Below, piece after piece: positions 46,349 through 59,525 of a stretch of DNA of 64,000 bases (its first letter is position 1; the number at the start of each line of letters is the position of its first letter). Both the position numbers and the translations under genes were made by a program. Under the pieces are notes generated by a model that was given only the letters and a program-made list of their open reading frames with translations, searched no databases and had not been told where the DNA came from. This DNA is from Gerris lacustris (taxonomy: Eukaryota > Arthropoda > Insecta > Hemiptera > Gerridae). The DNA lies in NCBI GenBank assembly GCA_951217055.1, contig OX578276.1, forward strand, positions 134,156,587 through 134,220,586, written 5' to 3'.

Positions 46349-49300
46349 TTAACAGTTTTAAATGAATAGGGGGATGGGGGAATTGAATAAATTTGACAAT
46401 AATGGCTGCAGAAGCATAAAAGTATAAGGAGGAAGCTTTGTGCCTCACTAATTGGCTGAGAATTCTTTAATTTATTTACAGTTTTTTCTTTTACCTTCAT
46501 TTGTAAATAGAAAATAAAACAATTTTTTGGTACAGTATAAGAATTTTTTTTAGAAATATAAATAAATTAGCCTACACTCCACCCTCCACACAGGGCTCAT
46601 GCTAGGTGGTGGCTATGTTTCCTATTACCACTTAGGTCTAGAGGAATTAAATGAAATTTCTTAATAGTTTAATTTTCACAGCCTTCGTAGAAAAGAATCA
46701 GGACAATATCATACATTCCATTTTTAAGAATAAAATACCCTCCGAATTATAGTTTGGAGTCTGTTTATTTACTCAATTTTATTAGGTTTGTTCCAACCAC
46801 CAGTTCCGAATCAGTTTCGGATTAGTCCGTGATTGACGTAATGCGCATGCGCGATCACTGACCGTTGGGAATTGATTTGTGATTTCGTTTTTGTTGGAAC
46901 GCTCCTTTCTCGAACCAAACTGTTTGCCGTGGTAGGTTTTAGCACTGTTATCAGAACAACTTTTTGAGTTGATCGTTTATGTGATTTTGCGTTCCTGTGC
47001 TATCGAAAATACCTGAACTTATTAATATTAAAGATATGGATGATGGATAAGTCAATAGTTGATGCAGATAAGTGCCAGTCGCTTAAATCAGGGCCTGATT
47101 TAGGCCGCCTAGGGGCTCGCACAACAAGGGGGCGCCACACCACAAAAGTTTCATTTTCTAATGCTAATTAAGCTCGAAAGTTGGAAGAAAAACCTACATA
47201 CTCATAGAGGATATGACGAAAATACATGCACACATTTTAGAAATGTTTATTTAATACATGAATTCACGATTTCATTTCGATTTACGCAATTCACAATTTT
47301 CGGGCTTACTGAGGTGAGCCAGTTTTAGTAGACTCACGGCACACTCGTATTCGTATTTTTATTGATATAATCCTAAATGCTCTTTTTTTTTAAAAAAAAA
47401 AAAACAAATATTAATCTTAGTCCAGTTAACGAAAGAAATATTGCGGAAATAAATCGGATTCTTTCGATATTTGTTTGAAAATGGAATAAGTATCAAAAGT
47501 CCATCTTGGAAAATAGGCCCAATTTTTTTTTTTTTAGAAATATCTAGAAAATGCCAATTATATGCACAAAAATTCACCGTCGCATTCGTACAAAAACATT
47601 TTAAAAAGAACAGTTGATTCGCAAAAAGGAGAATAATTATAATAGGCGAGCGAAATCAAAACAAAAACAATGAAGCGGATCGGAAGGTTACGTTTCTGTT
47701 CACCCAAACTCAATCCCAAACTACTAGTCCCTGCCGCCGATCGCTGACTGCTCTGACTGGTTCCAAACTAATCCGTGATTCAATCAGAGCGTGGTTGGAA
47801 CAGCCGATTAACAGTCGGAGTCAGTCAGAGTTTGAGTTTGGGCTCGTTGGAACTCTTTTTTCCAAATGCGCATGCGTCGTACAGTTCCAAACCAGTTTGA
47901 AGAGTGGTTGGAACAAACCTATTATTAGGCATGATAAATAACCATTTTTTTTATCAATATTGAATTTAATCTCACAATGATCTTAATTGTGCTTATAAAA
48001 ATATATTCTACGCCTCAAGAACTTTCATATTTCATATGATATGAGTAAAAAAACCACAAACATAAAAAATGATATTGATTATTTTTTTGAGAAAAATCCA
48101 TGAAATGATAAAAATAAACTTATTACAGTATTAACCATGCAAACAAAGCAAGTGATAGAAAAGTTTTAAAAACATGTTTGTCTTTATGTGAAAAATCAAT
48201 AACCATGGTTTATGGAGTCTTATTTCTGTCAAGGAGTCTTATTTCTGTCAATTTAAATCAAGCTATACAATCAAATTTATCATTATTGCTTATAACACGT
48301 AAAACTGTAGTTGCAATATTCAATATAAGTTTAAAAAAAAAAAAAAAAAGGTTTATGAAAAGTCTTTTTTTTATAATTGTTAATAACTCTGGTACTTCTA
48401 AATATTTTTGGATGAAACCAACAATGAAAATTAATCTATTTGGTTTAGCCAGTTTTGCGCCTAGAAAGGATTGGTGGCGACAGACACACACACACATATA
48501 CATGAAAAAAGATAAGTTTGGATTTGGTTTTCGGAATGTATGAAATAAAAAGGTATCAAAAAATGTTGCAATTCTGGTCAATGTACAGACACTGTACATA
48601 TCCATGGGCCTTTGAAAGGAAAATTGACTATGTTAAAGAACTTTTAAAACAATGCATATAATTTGTTAAAGTGTGGAACCAAATATGTTTCTTTTAGCTT
48701 AGTTACATCAAAATAGTGCAATTTCATAAAATATTAGAAAACTTAATTGGAAGGAAAAACGCTTGTAAACTAAAATTAAGTCAATATTCCCAATTTAGGA
48801 TTTACTTATATTTCCAAATGTGGTTTTAAAATATTCTGTACAGTAGTTATCAATATAGATAAATTATCAGAAGAGATGTATGATGAAAGAAAGTGGTCTC
48901 TTAAAAAATTAAAAAAAGGTATACTTATCTCAAAACCCTGAAAAAGGGTTTCCTGGCCTGTGCTTATATATGATTTTTTATACCCCAAATATGATCCTTA
49001 ATTTTTAAAACTTAAATCAGAAACAGCCTTTTTATTCAGTAAAGCCAATCTTAAGACTAAAATAAGAGATTAATATTAATTTTAGCTCCATCTTTGGAAG
49101 AAGAAATTAACTCTAAATCTGAGAATTCTGCTAGATGTTGCATCTTCAAATGCTGAACTTTATTTACCGAAATTCCCTGTATTTTAATAATATGTTTACG
49201 TTTACTACTGTTAACTACCACTGTAGTTTTATACTGTTTTTGATAGTTGTATTTTATTGTTTTTGTTTTACTCTAAAGTTATATGGCTACAAGTGGCTGT

Positions 49301-52300
49301 CAGAGAGACATGAAGTTGTGGGATGTAAGACAGCTGAGTGGACCACTACAGTACTACAAGCTATTAGGAGGATCTGCTTCTGACCTGGCTTTCAGTCAGA
49401 CAGGCTTGCTCTCTGCCTCTTGTGGCAACACTGTCCAGGTAATTAATTGTATAATTATACTTGATGTTTGATTTACAGTCAATCCTTAATTTTCGTAACA
49501 GTACAATCCCAAACAATGCTGTGAATGTTAAAATCATGAATCTTAATTCACTAAATCTTAAGGAAAAGAGAGGTTGTAGTTGTGAGGTATAGTTAACTAC
49601 ATACAATAACTTCATTAGTTTATTTTTTTTTTTTTAATATTTCATACTCCTGTGCCACTGTTAAGGTGGCCATAGACGTTCTTTTTTGGCAGTTTTAACC
49701 TCACGGGTAAAACCGTATGGGTAAACACGAACAACGAAGGTAGCCACACACGTCGTTCTTTTTATTGGCAGTTTTAACCATACGGGTAAACAAAAACAAC
49801 GGAGATAGCCATAAAACCCGCCCTTTTTGACTGTGAAGGTCCCACACACGAGCCGATTTGAATGACACGTTCAAAACGGATGGTTAAAATCAAGCTGCAG
49901 CAGATATTTTGGAATGCCGGCAAGAAGGACGGTTTTTAGCCACACACCGACCGTTTTACCCGTATGCTTTGTGGTACCTACAGCAGGCCACAAGAAATGC
50001 CCGTTAACGCCCAAGGTGAAATGAAATACAGGTGGGCTCATTTGGCTTAAAAGCGAGAACCTAGTAGATTTGGCCACGCCCACATTCTAGGGTGGTAGTG
50101 ACGTAGGCTGGCTGCCCAGATTCCACAATCTATAATCTAAATACCATTATTTTTGTGACTATTTTTGTTTAATTTAACCTCATGCCTCTAATTTTGCACT
50201 TAGAGCGCTACTTTTTTTTTTAACGTATAGGTAAATAAATTCTGAAGATTTTTGTATCTATATTTTATTTTATATGTGAAAATGTTTAATACTACAACAG
50301 TTTAAAAATAAGATTTGTGTTTAAAAATCTAAACCTTCACAAATATATGTATATATTATTAATTAATCTATTTATTTATTTTATTTTGATTTATATATTG
50401 TATTATCGTTATCCATCTATTTATTTATTTTATTTATTTTTAAAGTAAGTTACGAAGTACGGCTCTTTTTTAGACCAAAATAAATGTTGCTAAAGGTGAT
50501 TTATGTGAAATTTATTTAGCCGATTTTAATCACTCCCATTTTTCAAGGAATAACTTCTTGTTTACATACTTAAATCCTAATGTGGGTGATTTTTTTTTTT
50601 AATTAAAGTGACGCTTTTACTGTAAACGAGTTAAAAAAAAAATGTCTTGCACTCCTAATAATTAAAAAATCTATGACTCCCCAAACATTTTTCTATAGAT
50701 TCATCATTGCGGTGTGGTCAGATTCTTAAATATTCTTTTTAAAGGATAAATTTAAATTTAAATATTCTACATGAAGTACACGATAGTGCCTAGCCCCTTT
50801 TAACCTTAGTTATCATGCTATATTTTTCTTCGACTCTCTAACTATAAGCCTAGATAGAAATATAACATAGTTTGTGATACTAAATATAATTTCTTTCTTA
50901 TTTCGATGTAATTTGTCGGGAGTTTAATAAAAAAGCTTGTCCCAGCAATCGGTCACGATATTTACTTCAGAATAGTTACCAAGAATTTTGCTGCACTGTT
51001 TGACTGAGGGGGTATGTCACACAACAGTTCTTTTCAAAAATCAGGGGTACGTACGTTTATTAAAAGACACAATAGTTACCATTAATTTTAGTACTTAAAG
51101 TGAATTTAAGGTGGTACCCCCATAGTATACAGAAAAATTATGCTTTCCCTTCAAAGTATTAATAAATTTATAAGTCACGATAGTTACTTGTCCCGATAGT
51201 TCCTTTTCACATACATATTCTTGTTACATAGATGTTCAGCGTCTAAATAAAGCACAAGTTGGTTCAGAATTGTCAAAGTGTCACTTTTTTAAAAAAATTC
51301 ACTTTTATTTTATCATACCCAACTCTATAGAGAAACAATGCTTCAAAGTCTTCGTATGGCTTGAACCACTTTCCAGCCTAATGAAAATCTAGTCGTATCA
51401 TTTGACGAAATGAAAATAGAATCTAGCTATGAATATGACACTAAAAATGATGCTGTTGTAGGTCCTCATAAATATCTATGACACACTCCGCACATTTTGC
51501 ATATTTTTCTATATTTTTAGTAACAGCGGAAATACGATTTTAGGGGGGGGGGGGACACGCCAAATTTAGATGTTTTTTGACAAGATGGCGCCGAAAATTA
51601 AACACTTTCCCTAAGTGGTATATATATATTTTTAATCTACTCTTCAATACCTTTCATTTGATACCCCACTCGAAATTTTAAAAAAATATTTTTTTCGCGT
51701 GACGTGAATTATCCGCCATTTTGAATTTGAACAGCTGATCATTTTGAGTTCGCTATATTTTTCCTGTGTGCGCGTCAAAGAATTCTTTAATACTGGAAAG
51801 TTTCATGTCTTGATCTCTTTTGATTCAGAAGTTATTGGAACCGTACAGAGTGACAGACAGACAGACCGGCACAGGAACGATACTATAAGGGTTTCTTTTT
51901 TTGGTTTTACCATAACGAAACCCTAAAAATATAATAAAACTACAACAGTATCTCTTCTTACCAAGTCTCTACACTATGTATTATACTTATATTAACAATA
52001 ATAATTGGTTCTAGTATATTTTAAGTTAAAAAATAAGTATCCGAGAAAATATTACATATATTTCACATAAAAAGGTTAAATAAAAATATGATAATTTTAA
52101 TAGTAACGTATGCTTTGGTTTGCTTAAACATTTATTTAACATAATATGTGATCAGAGAGGGCAATTAACATAAAAAAAATCATTAAATATGATAAAAATT
52201 AATAAAAAGTTAGTTTCATTGTATAGTAGGTATTAGGAAGGGTAGGAACTTGGGTCGCCGACTGACGTCACACACCCGAGCGCCTACGAAGATAGTCGAA

Positions 52301-55300
52301 GAAACTCGAACCCTCGGTTGTTAGGAAATGAGCCCACCTCTCTATTCTACCATCTTGGTTAACGCCCAAAGTAAAAATTTTAAAAATTGTGATAAAACTA
52401 TTTCTTAAGTTAATATAAAAATTATATTCATGCTTCATTCAAGCCAGAATCATAAAAAAGTGAGTTCCACATAGGCACCATAAAGTATTGAGTCAATGAA
52501 TTTCACTACTCACGACACAAATATATTCTCGCTTACAAGTTGGGAAAGCTAAGGGTTGGCTGTATATTATATCTGGATAAAATCCCAGAGATATGTAAAG
52601 TCTCCAATCCCTCTGACTTGTCATGACCTAATGTTTTGTTGAAAAATCAGCCTAAACATGTTTTTTTCTTTTATTTTATTTTTTTAAATGATAAAGGGCA
52701 ATCAACTCCCCAATTTTTTACCTGGTAGGTTGAAAGTTTTTTATCACCTGAGTGTAAAATATCTACAAATTATGAACACAACAGACTATTAAATATTATT
52801 AACACCTAATACCTATTATTTTTCTGTCATCCTCTCTAATTAAACAATTATGTTTCCAAATAAACTGCTTCACTATCATTTTTTTTATATTAATAATAAG
52901 TATTATAATTGAAGAGGTTTTCGTATGTGGACTTGTAGAGTAGAACGTATAAGAAGAGTGAAGGAGTTTGTTGGAATAAAAGTCCGTGATTTGTTTACTT
53001 TTTTATTTCATGCACAAAGCTTTCGCTCAGGGAGCCTGAGCTTCATCAGTGATAAGAACAATGATAAGGACGAAAATTATAGATTTTAAAATGATAAGAA
53101 TACAATAAATTTGAGAAAAATAGCACTAAAAGTCTTACCAAATAAGGTGTATATTAATTTTGACTCGTTTTAGCAGTTATTAAACAATTTTTATAAAGAA
53201 TTTTGGAATTTTTTTTATAATTGACATAATCAACAATAAGTATTATATTGTGTTATTAGATCTACAAGGACTGTGTAAGGGAAACAGCCACTGAACCCTA
53301 CTTGATTCATAGGACAGGTAGAACTATTCAAAATATTCAGTTCAGTCCTTTTGAAGACGTGTTGGGATTAGCCACTGACTCAGGCTTCACAAGTCTCCTT
53401 GTACCAGGAGCAGGTAATTATAATCTCTTTGTTCTTACTATGCATACGTAGTTAGAGTAAGTTCTGTTTAAGACTTAGTTTTATGAACAATTTAAATTAT
53501 TTTATCTTAGACTTGCATTGTAAGTGGACTTGACATTGCTAATAACAGGGCGGGAAGTTTTACTTCCCTCCCATGGGAGTAAAAAACAATCATACCAACT
53601 TAAAAGGTATTTTTTTAGGTATGTTTTAAGTATTATGTTGGTAGTAAAGTTTTTCCGCTGTTTATAGCTAATTTTTCGGGAAGGTTACTTTAGGTTATCA
53701 TACAAAGTCTTTAAATTAAAAACAAACTATTGAAAGTGTTTGTTGTCCCTCGGCCATAAGGCCTCGAGAGCTAATGAAGTTTTCTCCTTCGGCGGTTCCC
53801 TCTGGAGAAAATTTAACCTCGAGCAGGAAAACATACTTCTCTCCCTTGTTGCGTAAATAACTATTGTTTTGTAACAGCTTATGTTAATTTTTTATTTCCT
53901 TAATATTAACCTCGTTTTAAGAAGAATGCTAGTTCAGCATGCTGATCACCTCATAGTATCTTTTATGTACTAGAAATGGTGTCGAGTCTAATCTGTCAAA
54001 ACCTTGGCAATGAAAGGATTTGAAAGAAGTTGTATTTTTTTATTTTTTTTTTTAAATCTTTTTAAGGAAAAACAATTTAAATTATATTAATAAAAAGTTA
54101 TTAAGATCTTATTGTATTTTATTAAGATAATTTATTATGAATAACCCATGATTTCTGTCTTCAGGTGAGGCTAACTTCGATGCATTTGAGGTAAACCCAT
54201 TGAGAAGTAAGAAACAGAGACAGGAGACAGAAGTCAGATCTCTCCTGGACAAGATACCACCTGAGATGATTTCTCTAGATCCTAATGTTCTGGCCGAGGT
54301 GGATCTACCTACTTTCAAGGAAAAGTGGGATGCCAAAAGAAAAATACTGGTAAATTAATAATTACTGTTATAAATCCTGGTTAAGCCTGTTATTTAAACA
54401 AAAGTGACAGGGAGGTGGAGTTAAATGAAAATCCCAAGTTTTACTCTATAAAAGCGTTACCTGAACATTTTCTCTCACAGGAAGTAAGGAATTCAATATC
54501 AATCTAAAGAAAGTTGAATATGAATACAGATATGTAGAAAGGAAAATTGAGGATAAGACGTTTGTATAAATTGATCTAACTAGACAAACAAATATGGGCT
54601 TGTAGAAAAATAACTGACTGGTTCTTCCTTCAGGATAGCCAGCAGTAGGAAGGCTTGGTAAGGCTTTCTCTGTTGATGAGCAGTGGGGGTCATAAATGTT
54701 ATATTCTGTTTTGGCTAAATAAATAGTACTAAAGGTTGACCAAGAAGCTATGGCACTATGGAAAAACTGTAAACTTTGCTTCAAGCTTTAAAATCAGAAG
54801 CCCTGAGTGTTGCCTAAGTCAGTACAGTCTGGTGCTAATATTTGGTATTTTATAAATTACAGCTCTCCATGACAATAAAAATAAAGAAGTTTTTTGTTGA
54901 ACAATGAGTTTCTAAATTTACAGTAACAGTGTGTTCTAAGACACTTTTCATTAGTCTTTAAATCGCACTATTTATTTAAATGATTCGATCAACACACTTG
55001 GAACTTGCAAGGTTTGTTTACATTCAGAGAGAGCAAGAGTTTGGTTTAACCCTTAGTGGCACGGCTATAGTGGACAAACAATGAGGCACGGGCGGCGTAC
55101 TTTATGCGCCAATGCATTTTTCAAACCATAAATAGGTCAAATCCAGATTATCTAGATTGCGTTTTGGAAATGTTGAACTAAAAAGTCAATTAATGTATTA
55201 CATATTTATTTCTCAATGATATCTTTAATTATAAAAAGAAAAATTACTATAAAAAATCAGTAATTACTCATTCAGCGTCCTGACCTTCTGACTTGGTATC

Positions 55301-58300
55301 AGGCTTTCAACCTTAATTAATTATTATTAGTTGTCAAATTCCTAAGATAATTCTTCACAACCATCAAACTAATTCGACAACTCATGCAAAACCGAAAAAA
55401 TATTGATCGGAAGGCATAATTTCTCTACCGAACATGGTGGCACGGACACGGCGTATACATTGCACCAAAACAAATAAACACGAAAAAACAATGCAGGACA
55501 AAGCAGTAATCAAATCAGACTGTTTTGTCCATTTAGGGATATCTAGTGGTAGGGTAGAGTGAGGGTTTATTATTCTCGCATCGTGAATTTGTGATTTACA
55601 GAAACTTTTTTACTTGTGGCGCACTCAATGCGCCAGCCCATGTCTCTAAGGGTTAATAAACTGCACCTTGCAAACCTTCCTTACATCATATGTAAATACA
55701 GTTTGTTCTATTTTATTTACAACTGACTATAAATGACACAAAAACAACTACGTTAGCGTACTCCTCAGATTGCCATCACTTCTTGGTCAACCTTAAGGAG
55801 GGCTATGAACAAGTCTACTTACTACAAAATTAAAAAAAGGCTAATAAGAAGAAAAAGCGTTGGTAGCTATAACTTAACTTTGTTCAACTTACTCATAATA
55901 ATTAAGTTTGAACTTAAAGTTTGTTTTTAAACATGTCAATTGGTTAGTTTAAGCTCATTAATGCTTTGCTTTTGGTTTTTGAAAAACTGGACTTTTTTTC
56001 TTTTTGAGTTTCATTTATTTATTTTGATAAATTAACCTTTTCTATAAAATCTATCAGATCAGTAAAGTTATGTGTTATTGATGTTTGAAACCTACTCTGT
56101 GTTATTCAGAAAAAAATGCTGGCCCTTCCAAATCCTATGTTGCATAGGTCTGCTTTTTTTCTCTTACGTAGATGCCAATTATAATTTTCTCATTCTACGT
56201 TCCAACAGTAGTTCTTTATATTTTTAATTGCTTTATCATCGTTAATTATCCTGCATTATCGATATCAGGACACTCAGTAAATTTTTATATCAAATACCTA
56301 TTTAAATAGGCTTTAAATAAGTGAGGTTTGACTGAAGCTCTATATTAAAATTGAACAGAAGGTTAATTTTATTAGGCTTCTATTGTTTTTTACTTAAGTT
56401 ATGTCGGCCGTTTTAGAAACATTAAAAGCACCTAAACAATAAAACCTAGCTTTAGTAGCACTGTATTCTTGGTGGTTTAAAATAAAATCTTTATGATTGT
56501 GTGTTTACAGTATGCCAGGGCTCCCGATATCAATTTTACACCGAGGAATAAGAAGAAACAGGGGAAGAGCTTGAGAAGAGACCAGGTCAAGAGAATAGTT
56601 CAGCAAGATACTAAAAAGGTAAACTTTTGACTTGTACATAAATATGTTCATTTGCATTACAATTTGAAAGGGTATGTGATGCAATCGGAATAGTACATTA
56701 CGCGTCGAGTGCGGAAAGTAGCAGTTTGCATGCGAGTGTGGAGTTTGCACCCGAGCGACAGCGAGGGTAGTGAAACCACACGAGCAATGCAAAATGCCGT
56801 TTTCGCACGAGTTGCGTCGTACTTTATCTAGGATTGTTAGATTTAAATAATAAATACAGAAAAAAAATAAACTTGCTGTATGTAAGTTCGTATCCCTCTC
56901 TTGATAAAGATGGCATCTTGAGTTGTATTTTTTGCCGAATTAATTATTTCTGGAGGAGTATTATTCTCTACATTTTCGTCAAAGTCACTTGATTCACTCA
57001 TTGTTTTTCACTAAAAACTCGATATAAACAGTTACTTTTATAAAAGAACAGCAAATTAGTTTTGTTAAATGTAAACAAACTCGCTATTCGTGCGTAAAGC
57101 TGAAGAATTACTCTTCTTTACCGCCCTAGGGTGGTAAAGAAGAGGAATTCTTCAGAACTATGAGACGCGCATGCACAATGAATACAAGTATGTAAAGAAC
57201 CACTTTCTATGCATCTAAACAGAGATACAATGTTTATATTTCGTATCAATCATAGATAAAGAATATTACACATCTGTGAGCAAGGAAAATATAGTAGGGC
57301 CTTGCCATTGGCAGGGGTTAGGTTGAAATCTAATGATTGTTAAAATAAACATAAATAATTATTCAAGAGGCTTCATTTGATTATTTAAATATAAAATTAA
57401 ATAGAAATAAGAAAATTTCTTTTGCTAAAAGAATCATTTACTGTTGATATATTCTTAAATAGAGACAAATGGTGTAGTAAGTAATCGAGTTTTGATTATA
57501 TTTTAATTATCTACCTACAATTGCAAAAAGTCGAGTTGGAAAAATCAGTAGGTAATTTGTTCTCACACGTACCCCTATTTTTGAAGAAAAAAAAAAAAAA
57601 TGGGTGAAAATTATGCGTTTTTACACGAGATTTTACGCTATTTTAAGGTAATCACTTACCTTTAAAAATTTCTCAAAATAGATGGATATTGCATCCATTT
57701 CTTCTGGTATAAGTAATGATATTTAAGCCCGAGATATTCGATAAAAGGCTTGTAAATAACGGTAACTAAGCCCTGTTGCCAAATAGCTTAAAACTACTTG
57801 TAGTTTAATCTTTGCAGGTATAGCTTCTCTCATGACAGTATCTTCTCTTTGTATTATTGACAAACATTGTGGTTGCATTACTTTTTAGGGTTTCGTTGAT
57901 AAAACCAAAAAAAGAAACCCTTGCCACTCTGTATGGTTCCAATAACTTTTGAAACAAATAAAAACATTAAACTTTGAAGCGCACACGGGTAAAATATTGC
58001 GAACTTAAAACTATCAGCTGTTCAAATTCAAAATGGTGTATAGTTCATGTCACAAGATTTTTTTTTAAATTTTTGAATAGGGTATCAAATGAAAGGTATT
58101 AAAGAGTAGATTACAAAAATATATAACACTTGTGGATAGCGCTTAATTTTTCATGCCATTTTATCAAAAAACATCCCCCCCCCAAAAAAAGAAACTATAT
58201 TTCTGCTGTTACTAAACATATAGAAAAAGCAAGATTTGCCGTCTGCTAGGCCATAGAAAAATGAGAATACCAATTTGATCTGATTAATATCAAATAAAAG

Positions 58301-59488
58301 GTATTAAAGAGTAGATTACAAAAATACATAACACTTGTGTAAATTGTTTAATTTTCCACGCCATTTTGTCAAAAAGCATCAACATTTTGCGCCCCCTCCC
58401 CCCTCCCTATTCTAACTAATTTCATATTCACAATACCAACTCTTTTTATATGAGACTTCACGCACAACCATTTTTTTTCCGCTTTTCTGAATATTACTAA
58501 TAGAACTGCAGTTTATAATAATAAACTGTTTTAAACTAAACAACAAACTCAACTTAGTATAAAAACAAAATCCCATTCACTATGATACAGAATAGAAACT
58601 GATCATTGACTTGATAAATAAAATAAAACTATGATTTATAGAAACTCCGCCACATCCTATAACAGATAATAATTAGACTATCATCGTTCTACCCCCAACT
58701 CACGGGACTATCATCATTCTTACCCCTTGGAACTTATTTTAAAAAGTTTTATAAGAGGTAATAATACATAACGATAGTTTACCTTAAAAAACCAGCAGAT
58801 AGCATTAATAGTTTTTTTTTTTTTTTTTTAAATGGACTATTATCGTTATTCGCCCCGACCCTTCATATGTAATCTATGAAACAAGTTGCACATTTTTAAC
58901 CATGATCTGTGAGGTAATTGCAATATGAATGTCAGAACACATAATATGTCGTGTTAAATGGTGCAGTCAAAATTGAGAATTGTAAACGTGATGGAAAAAT
59001 CAAAAAAACAAAAACAAAAAAACATTAAAACATGTTATTCCCAAATTAAGTATATCAATAAGATTTTATATAAAAATTATATTTATTAGAATATAATCAA
59101 AACACACTTTCTACTTGAACCCACATAATGAAATAGCTGAGTAAAAATATTTTTAAGTTTTATGTTTTCAATAAATGAAGAGTACTACAGTAGAGTCCCG
59201 CTAATCCGAACTAATTGGGACCGAACCCAGTTTGGATTAGCGAAAATTCGGATTAGGCGGATTTTTGTAAATTAATGTCATATATTGACTTTAGGAGGCA
59301 ATAATATGCTAATTTAAAAATAACGAATTCTTCCATTTTCCTCCCGCCGAATTATGCCATTTTCCTCCCGCCTAATGTGACATCGGCTGTGGCCATGAAG
59401 ATGTAAATTTTGGCTTTTCATTTTCAATTAAAAGCATACAACCTAAAATATGGTTTTTGTTTTTTCCCCAGTTAAAAATCGTAATTCA

Positions 59489-59525
<37 letters not shown>

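Noticed and set aside
48178..48605. Overlapping 121- and 115-residue frames on opposite strands
   Set aside because: They lie within a WDR46 intron, contain poly-Lys/Phe runs from an A-tract and a CA repeat, and have no family motif.
54446..54784. 112-residue minus-strand frame
   Set aside because: It spans WDR46 intron 7 and the edge of a TIR element, with no domain or splice support.
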